A stretch of DNA of 60,556 nucleotides, taken from assembly GCA_949878745.1 (NCBI GenBank), contig CATLBH010000012.1:1-60556 (forward strand), read 5' to 3'. The DNA is from an uncultured Ruminiclostridium sp. (GTDB lineage Bacteria; Bacillota; Clostridia; Oscillospirales; Ruminococcaceae). The notes beneath the pieces are model-generated. The model saw only the letters and a list, made by a program, of their open reading frames with translations. It ran no database searches and was not told the origin of the DNA. Positions 40,955 to 48,503 of this stretch are shown piece by piece; position 1 is the first letter of the stretch; every line of letters starts with the position of its first letter. A program made the translations under genes and the position numbers.

Positions 40955-42385
40955 ATGAAACTACACCCAACAATAGGCCTCGAAATACACGCCGAACTTT
41001 TAACCGAATCAAAGGTCTTCTGCTCCTGCTCCGCCGAATTCGGCGGAGACCCCAACTCCCGCTGCTGTCCCGTATGCAGCGGAATGCCCGGAACATTGCC
41101 CGTTTTAAACAAAAAGGCGGTTGAATTCATAATAAAAGCGGGATACGTAATGAACTGCGACATCAGCCGCTTTACAAAATGGGACAGAAAAAACTATTTC
41201 TACCCCGATCTTCCGAAAGCCTATCAGATAAGCCAGATGCCCCGCCCCGTATGCCTTGACGGCTATGTGGACATCGTGTCCGACGGGGAGGAAAAAAGAA
41301 TTCGAATAAACCGGATACATCTGGAAGAGGACGCGGGAAAGCTTATACACGACGAGCGTACCAAACAGACTCTTGCGGACTATAACCGCTGCGGTATCCC
41401 GCTTATCGAGATTGTTACCGAGCCGGATTTTCACTCGGCCGCCGACGTGACCGCCTTTGTGGAAAAAATCCGCCTTTTGCTCCAATACGCGGGAGTATGC
41501 GACGGGAGAATGGAACAGGGAAGCCTTAGGTGCGACGTGAACATTTCCCTTGCCGAAAAAGGGGCTAAGGAATTGGGCACCAGAGCGGAAATAAAAAACT
41601 TAAACTCCGTAAGGGCGATAGGAAGAGCCATAGAATACGAAATTTACCGCCAGAGCGAGTTAATCGAAAGCGGCGGAAGGGTTATACAGGAAACAAGGCG
41701 TTTCGTTGACGGAAGCGGCGAAACGGCGGCCATGCGCTCCAAGGAGGACGCACAGGACTACCGCTATTTCCCCGACCCCGACATTCCCCCCATAGTATTT
41801 ACCGAGGAGGAAATCGAGAATATAAAAGGCTCCGTTCCCGAAATGCCCGAATCCCGAAAGTCTCGCTATGTTAAAGAATACGGCATAGCGGAAAAAGACG
41901 CGGATTCCATAATAGGCAACAAGCTTGTCTGCTTCTTCTTCGAGGAAGCGGTAAAGGCGTATGACAGCCCGAAAAGCGTAGCTTCCTTTATACTTGTGGA
42001 GCTGATGAGAAGAATAAACTTAGGCGAAGCGGATATGAATAAGCTGCCCTTCGAGGCCAAGGATTTCGCCCGCCTTGTGGAGATAATGGACGGTAACAAG
42101 ATAAACAGAAGCCACGGGAAAAACGTGCTCCGCGCCATGCTGGAAAGCGGAAAAACGCCCGATACCGTGTGTGACGAGGAAGCTCTTTGGATAAAGGAGG
42201 ACTTGGGCCAGGCGGAAGAGGTTATCGACAAAATTCTCGCCGATAATCCCAAGGCGGTGGAACAGTACCGAAACGGGGAACAAAAGGTGTTCGGTTTTCT
42301 TATGGGGCAGGCGAACAGGCAGCTTAAGGGAGCGGCTTCGCCCAACGCCATAAAGGAAATTCTGGAAAAGAAGCTTAAAAACTGA
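40955..42385 (+). CDS. gatB: glutamyl/aspartyl-tRNA amidotransferase subunit B
   Basis: 476 aa from the ATG at 40955, where the family start MKLHPTIGLEIHAEL begins; an ATG four codons earlier (40943) is so close to the AAGGAAGGA site that it is less likely. Landmarks: zinc cysteines in CSCSAEFGG and CCPVCSGMPG, KAGYVMNCDI, KNYFYPDLPKAYQISQ, HLEEDAGKL, DYNRCGIPLIEIVTEPD, YRYFPDPDIPP and a C-terminal YqeY-like tail domain (GFLMGQANRQLKGAASP). It phosphorylates and amidates the mischarged tRNA. Complete and apparently functional despite separation from gatCA. Confidence 0.95.
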   Translation: MKLHPTIGLEIHAELLTESKVFCSCSAEFGGDPNSRCCPVCSGMPGTLPVLNKKAVEFIIKAGYVMNCDISRFTKWDRKNYFYPDLPKAYQISQMPRPVCLDGYVDIVSDGEEKRIRINRIHLEEDAGKLIHDERTKQTLADYNRCGIPLIEIVTEPDFHSAADVTAFVEKIRLLLQYAGVCDGRMEQGSLRCDVNISLAEKGAKELGTRAEIKNLNSVRAIGRAIEYEIYRQSELIESGGRVIQETRRFVDGSGETAAMRSKEDAQDYRYFPDPDIPPIVFTEEEIENIKGSVPEMPESRKSRYVKEYGIAEKDADSIIGNKLVCFFFEEAVKAYDSPKSVASFILVELMRRINLGEADMNKLPFEAKDFARLVEIMDGNKINRSHGKNVLRAMLESGKTPDTVCDEEALWIKEDLGQAEEVIDKILADNPKAVEQYRNGEQKVFGFLMGQANRQLKGAASPNAIKEILEKKLKN

Positions 42386-42430
42386 TACCTTTTTACCGAA
42401 AAAAGTAAAATTATTTATATTGAGGTGTTT

Positions 42431-43354
42431 ATGGCTCTTCCCGATTTTAAAAAAACGGCTCAGGACAAAACCGCCGTTCCCAAATGGGCGGAATATTTAA
42501 AAGAAGATGAATTTATAAGCTATTCCGTCACTTATAAATGCAGAGAGTATCTTGAGCTGTTCGACGAATATGTTTATACGTGCGGGGAAACCGGGGATAT
42601 AAAGTATTACGTTTATGACCCCGTAAAACACGGGGCGGCTCCCGACAAAAAATATCCCGTTCTTATGTTTCTTCACGGTGCCAGCAATTCCCTTATGGGG
42701 AAAGACTGTATAATGTGCTGCGGCGGGGAGCAGTACGCTTCGCCGAAATATCAGGAAAATATGGGCGGGGCTTATATAATAGTCCCCGTTGCCAACGAAA
42801 AGCGGTTGGAGAACGGACGGATAGAGGGAACATGGTCGGAAGAACGGATACCTTATCATATACCGATTAAAGGGATATGCGATAAGACAGTGAACGAAAA
42901 TCGGGAAAATATCGGAAAGAAGTTTATTTTGGGTGCGTCTTCGGGAGGCGGATTTACATGGCGCCTGCTCGAAAAATATCCCGATTATTTTGACGGGGCC
43001 ATGCCCATTGCTTCGGGATACATTCCCGACGAGCAATCCCTTGAAAGAATAGGAAGGACAAAGACAAGGATACTTGTCGCTCACGGAAAGCATGACGAGA
43101 TGGCGGCTTTTGACGAATGCGTAAAGCCGTTTATAAACGCGCTTGAAAAAACGGAAAACTGTGAGCTGTTTTTCCCGGAGTGGGTCTATAACGGAGACGG
43201 GGGGATCGCTTCGGTGTATTACGGCTTAGAGATGGGGCAGCACTGTATGATAAACTGGGTGCAGTCAAATCTTATTTTTGACGACGGAAGAGCGGCGGAC
43301 GAAAGGTTTCCCGAGGGAGTCACCGGCTGGATAAGAAAGGTCTGTGACAATTAG
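42431..43354 (+). CDS. alpha/beta-hydrolase, esterase/PHB-depolymerase-like
   Basis: 307 aa from the ATG at 42431, with TTGAGGTG just before it. Alpha/beta-hydrolase features: PVLMFLHGASNSL (oxyanion-side motif), the nucleophile elbow GASSGGGFTWRL, the acid region TRILVAHGKHDEMAAFDECV, and a late His in MGQHCMINWV. No signal peptide, so cytoplasmic. The layout fits the feruloyl-esterase/PHB-depolymerase-like group (polysaccharide acyl esters are a common substrate in fibre degraders), but the substrate cannot be read from sequence. It lies 45 bases after gatB. Confidence 0.75.
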   Translation: MALPDFKKTAQDKTAVPKWAEYLKEDEFISYSVTYKCREYLELFDEYVYTCGETGDIKYYVYDPVKHGAAPDKKYPVLMFLHGASNSLMGKDCIMCCGGEQYASPKYQENMGGAYIIVPVANEKRLENGRIEGTWSEERIPYHIPIKGICDKTVNENRENIGKKFILGASSGGGFTWRLLEKYPDYFDGAMPIASGYIPDEQSLERIGRTKTRILVAHGKHDEMAAFDECVKPFINALEKTENCELFFPEWVYNGDGGIASVYYGLEMGQHCMINWVQSNLIFDDGRAADERFPEGVTGWIRKVCDN

Positions 43355-43437
43355 AACATTTTTAGAACATTTTGCTATAGGATAAATTATCAATATATTT
43401 TTTAAGCTAAAAAAACCGAAGACGGAACCCTCCGTCT

Positions 43438-43534
43438 AATACTAATCCCTTTTAAAACTGTGGGATTAGTGTTTTGGGTGCAACCCTTTTTAAACTATGG
43501 ATTTTATCCATAGTTTAAAAAGGGATTGGTATAA
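43438..43534 (+). repeat. R1 two-hairpin repeat, copy E
   Basis: First hairpin CTAATCCC/GGGATTAG, linker TAGTGTTTTGGGTGCAA, second hairpin CCCTTTTTAAACTATGG/CCATAGTTTAAAAAGGG (perfect 17-bp stem with an ATTTTAT loop), right end GATTGGTATAA. It lies between the esterase and aspS. Confidence 0.88.
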
Positions 43535-43606
43535 GAGGAGAGGGACGTTCGGCGGCGGTTATATAGTATTTTTGCAATTTTTTTCACGAAAGGAAACAGC
43601 ATAAAA

Positions 43607-45397
43607 ATGATCAGAGAAAACAAGTACCGCACACACACCACCGAAATGATCACGGAGGACTGTCTTGACAAAAAGGTCCGCGTGGCCGGGTGGGTGGAAA
43701 ATATCAGAGATCACGGGGGAATAAAGTTTATCGACCTTCGTGATCACTACGGCGTTGTACAGATTACCATGCAGCAGAACGAGGGCCTTCTCGAGGGCAT
43801 TCACAGGGAATTTACCGTATCCGTCGAGGGTAAGGTTATAAACCGCGATCCTTCCACCTATAACGACAAGATCATCACGGGAAAGGTGGAGATAGTGGCG
43901 GAAAGCCTTACGGTTCTGGGAGAGGTCAGCGAAAATCTTCCCTTCGAGGTGGATTCCTCAAAGAACAGCAGCGAGGATATTCGCCTTAAATACCGTTTTC
44001 TCGATCTGAGAAACAAAAAAATGCACGACAACATTGTTTTCCGCTCGAAGATAATGCAGTTTATGCGGGAAAAAATGCTGGAAGAAGGGTTTATGGAGCT
44101 TCAGACCCCCATTTTGTCCACTTCCTCCCCCGAAGGGGCGAGAGATTTTCTTATACCCAGCAGAAAACATCACGGGAAATTCTACGCCCTGCCCCAAGCG
44201 CCCCAGATATTCAAGCAGCTTTATATGGTAAGCGGCTTTGACAGGTATTTTCAGCTTGCCTCCTGCTTCCGCGACGAGGACGCGAGAGCGGACAGAACGG
44301 CGGGAGAGTTTTATCAGCTTGACTTTGAAATGGCCTTCGCCGATCAGGAGGACGTTTTCGCGGTGGCGGAAAGGGTGTTCCCCGCTATCCTTGAAAAATT
44401 CGGAGGGGGAAAGGAATTTTCTTCCGCGCCCTTTAAGCGCATCACCTACGCCGAAGCCATGCTGAAATACGGCACCGATAAGCCCGATCTCCGCAATCCC
44501 CTTGAAATAATCGACATTTCCGACCTTTTTGTCACCACCGACTTTAAGCCCTTCCGCGGAAAAATCGTAAGGGCGATAAACGTTCCCGGAATGGCGTCTA
44601 AGAGCAAGACCTTTTTCCAGAAGATGGAGGAATACGCTTTATCCATCGGAATGAAGGGCTTGGGTTATGTAAAAGTGGACGAAAACTTCAACTATCTGGG
44701 GCCCATCGACAAGTTTCTTTCAGACGGGGACAGGAATGAGCTTAAGGAGCGGGCGAAGCTCAATGTGGGGGACGTTTTGTATTTTATCGCCGACGATAAG
44801 AAAAACGCGGAGAAATTCGCGGGGCTTATCAGGAGCGAAGTGGCGGAAAGAATGGAAATGGTGGACAAAAACCGCTACGAGGTATGCTGGATAGTGGACT
44901 TCCCCATGTTCGAGGAGGACGAGGAAACGGGAAAGCCCGTCTTTACCCACAATCCTTTTTCAATGCCTCAGGGAGAACTGGAGGCATTGAACACAAAGGC
45001 GCCTGAGGAGGTTCTGGCTTATCAGTACGACCTGGTGTGCAACGGTCTCGAGCTGGTTTCGGGAGCGGTGAGAAACCACAGAACGGACGTTATGGTAAAG
45101 TCCTTTGAGATAGCGGGGTATACGGAAGCGGACATCATTAACAAATTCGGTTCTCTGTACAACGCGTTCAAATACGGCGCACCCCCTCACGCGGGAATGG
45201 CGTTCGGTATTGACAGAATGATAATGATGCTTCTTGACGAGGAGAGTATAAGGGAGGTTATCGCGTTCCCGCTTAATTCCAACGCTCAGGATCTGCTGTT
45301 GGGCGCGCCCACCGAGGTTACGGAGCAGCAGCTCAGGGAGGTTCATATAAAGGTGAGAACCAAGCCGGGGTTTAACGGAGTTAAGAGCGAGGAATAA
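43607..45397 (+). CDS. aspS: aspartyl-tRNA synthetase
   Basis: 596 aa, the bacterial long form. OB-fold anticodon-binding domain (about 15-105, VAGWVENIRDHGGIKFIDLR), class II motif 2 (CFRDEDARADRTAGEFYQLD), the bacterial GAD insertion (about 290-410), and motif 3 (HAGMAFGIDRMIMMLL). Charges tRNA(Asp); together with GatCAB in the window, it may be of the non-discriminating type that also makes Asp-tRNA(Asn), though I did not see anything decisive. AAAGGAAACAG precedes the ATG. Confidence 0.96.
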   Translation: MIRENKYRTHTTEMITEDCLDKKVRVAGWVENIRDHGGIKFIDLRDHYGVVQITMQQNEGLLEGIHREFTVSVEGKVINRDPSTYNDKIITGKVEIVAESLTVLGEVSENLPFEVDSSKNSSEDIRLKYRFLDLRNKKMHDNIVFRSKIMQFMREKMLEEGFMELQTPILSTSSPEGARDFLIPSRKHHGKFYALPQAPQIFKQLYMVSGFDRYFQLASCFRDEDARADRTAGEFYQLDFEMAFADQEDVFAVAERVFPAILEKFGGGKEFSSAPFKRITYAEAMLKYGTDKPDLRNPLEIIDISDLFVTTDFKPFRGKIVRAINVPGMASKSKTFFQKMEEYALSIGMKGLGYVKVDENFNYLGPIDKFLSDGDRNELKERAKLNVGDVLYFIADDKKNAEKFAGLIRSEVAERMEMVDKNRYEVCWIVDFPMFEEDEETGKPVFTHNPFSMPQGELEALNTKAPEEVLAYQYDLVCNGLELVSGAVRNHRTDVMVKSFEIAGYTEADIINKFGSLYNAFKYGAPPHAGMAFGIDRMIMMLLDEESIREVIAFPLNSNAQDLLLGAPTEVTEQQLREVHIKVRTKPGFNGVKSEE

Positions 45398-45437
45398 CCC
45401 AAAACGCAGCAGACAATGAAAGGGAACGGACATAAAG

Positions 45438-46823
45438 ATGAAATACAAATGGGATAAAAAATACCTGTATTGGGGTATAACCGCCCTTGCGGTGATTATC
45501 GCGGCGCGGCTTTTAGACGCTATCTTTATCTCGGGTACCACCGTATTCGGAAGCTTTATATCAAAGCTTCTGGGGGCGCTGTCGCCGGTGTTCTACGGCT
45601 TCGCCTTCGCCTATCTTCTTAATCCCGTTGAAAATTTCTTTGAGAAAAGCGTGTTTATGAAGCTGTCGGCGAAAAAGCGGGAAAAGCTGGATCCCGATCA
45701 TAATTACGGCAACGAGGTTATGATAAAGACAAAAAAGCGGGCGAGGGTTTTCGGCGTGGTATGCGCCATCGCGACATTTTTTATAATAATCACGGGCGTT
45801 ATATTGATTATACTTCCTCAGCTTATTTCCACCATTCAGGGTCTGGTCAACAATATTCCCGATTATGTCAATGACGCTACCGATTGGATAAACAAGCAGC
45901 TTGTGAATTATCCGGAAATTCAGAGCTGGCTGAATACCAATCTTAATCAGGCAATGAGTTATTTTACACAGTGGCTGAGCGATACGCTGATGCCACAGGT
46001 GTCAAATATTGTCACAGCCTTTTCCAGCGGGGTATTTGTGGTTATACAGGTGTTCACCAACATCTTTTTCGGCATAGTCATAGCCATATATTTTCTTTTC
46101 AGCAAGGAGCTTTTCGCGGCGCAGCTTAAAAAGGTGGTATACAGCATAGCTTCTCCCAAATACGGCAACGCAGTTGTCCGCAATATGAGGGAGATTCACC
46201 GCACATTTGGCGGATTCCTGTCGGGAAAGATAATTGACAGCTTGATTATCATGATGATATTTATGATAATTCTCACGGTTTTCCAATTTCCTTACGCGGT
46301 TTTGTGCAGCGTGGTTATGGGTATATTCAATATCATTCCAGTATTCGGGCCGTTTATCGGGGCGATTCCCTGTGCGCTTCTGGTGCTTCTGGAGGACCCT
46401 TGGTACTTCCTGTATTTTGTTGCGGTGGTTATAATCGTACAGCAGCTGGACGGAAACGTTATCGGGCCTATGGTTTTGGGCGGTTCCACGGGGCTTTCGA
46501 GCTTCTGGATAATTTTCTCCTTGCTTTTGGGTCAGAGTATTTTCGGATTTTTCGGGCTGATTATCGGTATTCCTTTGTTCGCGGTGATTTATTCCATTTT
46601 TCGCGCCAGGGTTGGGAGCAAGCTGGAATCCAAGGGGCTTCCTTCCGATTCGAACGTTTACCGAAAGGTGGCCTACGTGGATGAAAATACGGGAGAGCTT
46701 ATTACTTTGTATGAGTATAACGAAAAGCAGAATATAAGGAAGGAGCAGGAGGAATTACAGAAGCAAATGAAGCATGGGTCTTTGAGAAGGCATTTTACCA
46801 AGCGAATGCACAGAGGGAAATAG
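45438..46823 (+). CDS. AI-2E-family (PerM-like) membrane transporter
   Basis: 461 aa. About eight membrane helices: YWGITALAVIIAARLLDAIF, FYGFAFAYLLNPVENFFEKS, a periplasmic-side central part with amphipathic helices (IQGLVNNIPDYVNDATDWIN), and the conserved ending YAVLCSVVMGIFNIIPVFGP, then GPFIGAIPCALLVLLEDPWY and QQLDGNVIGPMVLGGSTGLS. This C-terminal motif is the hallmark of the AI-2E/PerM family, whose members export small signals or ions; the substrate is not known here. A basic cytoplasmic tail follows. Possibly cotranscribed with aspS (40-base gap). Confidence 0.88.
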   Translation: MKYKWDKKYLYWGITALAVIIAARLLDAIFISGTTVFGSFISKLLGALSPVFYGFAFAYLLNPVENFFEKSVFMKLSAKKREKLDPDHNYGNEVMIKTKKRARVFGVVCAIATFFIIITGVILIILPQLISTIQGLVNNIPDYVNDATDWINKQLVNYPEIQSWLNTNLNQAMSYFTQWLSDTLMPQVSNIVTAFSSGVFVVIQVFTNIFFGIVIAIYFLFSKELFAAQLKKVVYSIASPKYGNAVVRNMREIHRTFGGFLSGKIIDSLIIMMIFMIILTVFQFPYAVLCSVVMGIFNIIPVFGPFIGAIPCALLVLLEDPWYFLYFVAVVIIVQQLDGNVIGPMVLGGSTGLSSFWIIFSLLLGQSIFGFFGLIIGIPLFAVIYSIFRARVGSKLESKGLPSDSNVYRKVAYVDENTGELITLYEYNEKQNIRKEQEELQKQMKHGSLRRHFTKRMHRGK

Positions 46824-46850
46824 AGAAACAGCGCCGAAGCAAAAAATAAA

Positions 46851-46950
46851 AAGGAGCGAAGCGACAAATGTCCTTTCCGTTTCCCTTTCGGACGCCGAAA
46901 GGGAAGTAGGAGAGTCCGAAGGACGGGGACAAAGCCCCCAAGCGCGCCGA
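46851..46950 (+). repeat. R5 repeat, copy 3
   Basis: Starts AAGGAGCGAAGCGACAAATG, with the hairpin TTCCCTTTCGG-ACG-CCGAAAGGGAA, same orientation as 13591-13681. It lies just after the AI-2E-type gene and just before R3 copy 2. Confidence 0.7.
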
Positions 46951-46970
46951 GTTATCCGAAAAACCGCTTA

Positions 46971-47138
46971 TACTATTGCTCTGCCAAGTAACTCTTGAAG
47001 ATTTTACGCGCCGAACGGCTGTCGAAAGACGAGGAAGAAGACCGCAGGAATATGCGCATATTTCAAGGGGTTCTGACGAAGTATTTCGGCAGCCGGGCAA
47101 ACAGAAAAAGTCAAGAGTTAATTGGGGGAGCAATAGTA
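46971..47138. repeat. R3 repeat, copy 2
   Basis: 168 bp with outer ends TACTATTGCT and AGCAATAGTA, right inner end AAGAGTTAATTGGGGGAGCA identical to copy 1, and a decayed left inner end. The interior aligns with 3818-3976. R5, R3 and the R1 remnant fill the 46824-47417 gap. Confidence 0.75.
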
Positions 47139-47269
47139 TTATTCGAAGGAATCGACATTCTATAAAGTACTTTTTTCCCTAAGGGCAAAAACTTTCTACC
47201 GCCTACCTCGTTTGTGTTTATGCCGCTCGCTTCAGCCGCAGTATAAGCCAATTCGTCCAAAAAAATAAA

Positions 47270-47320
47270 CCGCCGCTTAGGCCCGGAAAACGGACTGTGT
47301 TTTCATCGGCCTAAGCGGCG
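47270..47320 (-). terminator. strong hairpin, leftward terminator
   Basis: CCGCCGCTTAGGCC (47270-47283) pairs with GGCCTAAGCGGCG (47308-47320). On the minus strand it is followed by a U-rich run, so it would end the leftward HD-GYP/kinase operon. Confidence 0.7.
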
Positions 47321-47338
47321 AGTCTTTATTATGTGCTT

Positions 47339-47419
47339 TATACTGTTTCCAAATCATACTATAGACAAAATAAAATTTGGAATGATTTGCAAACAGTGCT
47401 TTGATTAAAAATCAGTATT
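47339..47419 (+). repeat. R1 repeat, copy H (second hairpin deleted)
   Basis: First hairpin ACTGTTTCCAAATCAT/ATGATTTGCAAACAGT, linker start AGTGCTTT, then directly GATTAAAAATCAGTATTA. Compared with copy G (54813) the linker end and one arm of hairpin 2 are missing. The fourth stem pair is G-C here and A-T in copy G. Its right end abuts the stop codon of the gene at 47418-48446. Confidence 0.75.
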
Positions 47420-48446
47420 ACTTTCTGATCTTTTCCGCGATCAGCTTAAACGTATCGATAACCTTCGGGTTAAAACAGCCGCATTCCCCGTTAAAAATCA
47501 TTTCCAAGGCTTTTTCGTGGGGATAAGCCGCCTTATACACTCTCGGCGAGGTAAGCGCGTCGTAAACGTCCGCTATGGCCACCACCTGAGCGTGAATCGA
47601 GATTTCGTCGCCCTTAAGCCCGTCGGGGTATCCTCCCCCGTCCCACCTTTCATGGTGGTGACGGCAGATGTCATAGCTTAGCTGATACACCTTTTTGTCC
47701 ATCATTTCCGAGGGTATGCTGGACAGTATTTCACAGCCCTTTATGGTGTGTCTTTTCATAATCTCAAATTCGGGCTTCGTCAGCTTCGCGGGCTTATTGA
47801 GTATAAGATCGGGTATGGAGATTTTTCCCACGTCGTGAAGCACCGCCGCCATGGCTATATTGTCGATATCGTTTTTTGAGTGGTAATATTCGGGGTACAT
47901 TTCGCTTATCGCGGTCATTAAGACGCTTGTTATATAGCTTATGCGCTTTACATGCTCCCCGGATTCGCAGCTTCTGAACTCTATTACCGAAGCTAAGGTT
48001 TCCACCATTGAGCGGTTCATTCCGTTAAGCCTTGTAAGCTGTTCCGTAACGATGGATTCCAGGTTGTTTCTGTGTCGGTACAGTTCGATTATATTGGCGA
48101 CGCGGCATTTCAGAAAGTGGGTTATAAAGGGCTTCATTATCACGTCCACCGCGCCTAAGTGATAGGCGTCGATAAAGGTTTCTTCGTTATCGGAGGAGGT
48201 GATTATAAAAACGGGAATACGGAAGATGTCTCCCGTTTTGTTCATTTCCTTAAGCACCTCCATTCCCCCCATTTCGGGCATTATAAGATCCAGCAGCACG
48301 GCGGCTATTTCGCTGTTGTTTCTCAGCGCTTTTATGGCTTCGATTCCGTTTTCGGCTTCTATTATATTGTATTCTTCCTTAAAGGCCTCCGACAGGATAC
48401 ATCTGTTTATCTCCACGTCGTCCGCTATCAGAAGTGAGTTTTTCAT
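47418..48446 (-). CDS. response regulator with HD-GYP domain
   Basis: 342 aa. Receiver domain (residues 1-120): acidic pair DD at 9-10, phospho-acceptor D53 in AVLLDLIMPEMGG, Lys in VIMKPF. A coiled linker, then an HD-GYP domain: VLHDVGKISIPDLIL, HHERWDGGGYPDGLKGDEIS and VVAIADVYDALTSPRVYK. HD-GYP domains of this type usually hydrolyse cyclic di-GMP, so phosphorylation may lower that messenger. It is downstream of the PocR-domain hybrid kinase on the same strand (57-base gap), its likely phosphodonor. The stop codon coincides with the end of an R1 remnant. Confidence 0.9.
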   Translation of the reverse strand: MKNSLLIADDVEINRCILSEAFKEEYNIIEAENGIEAIKALRNNSEIAAVLLDLIMPEMGGMEVLKEMNKTGDIFRIPVFIITSSDNEETFIDAYHLGAVDVIMKPFITHFLKCRVANIIELYRHRNNLESIVTEQLTRLNGMNRSMVETLASVIEFRSCESGEHVKRISYITSVLMTAISEMYPEYYHSKNDIDNIAMAAVLHDVGKISIPDLILNKPAKLTKPEFEIMKRHTIKGCEILSSIPSEMMDKKVYQLSYDICRHHHERWDGGGYPDGLKGDEISIHAQVVAIADVYDALTSPRVYKAAYPHEKALEMIFNGECGCFNPKVIDTFKLIAEKIRK

Positions 48447-48503
48447 TTTACAATCATCCCTTTCTTATATGAAGTCAGTGGGCTGACTTGCGCCTTGGGC
48501 TTG

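Noticed and set aside
43355-43606. T-box or other riboswitch upstream of aspS
   Set aside because: The gap holds R1 copy E; there is no T-box sequence and no stem I motif.
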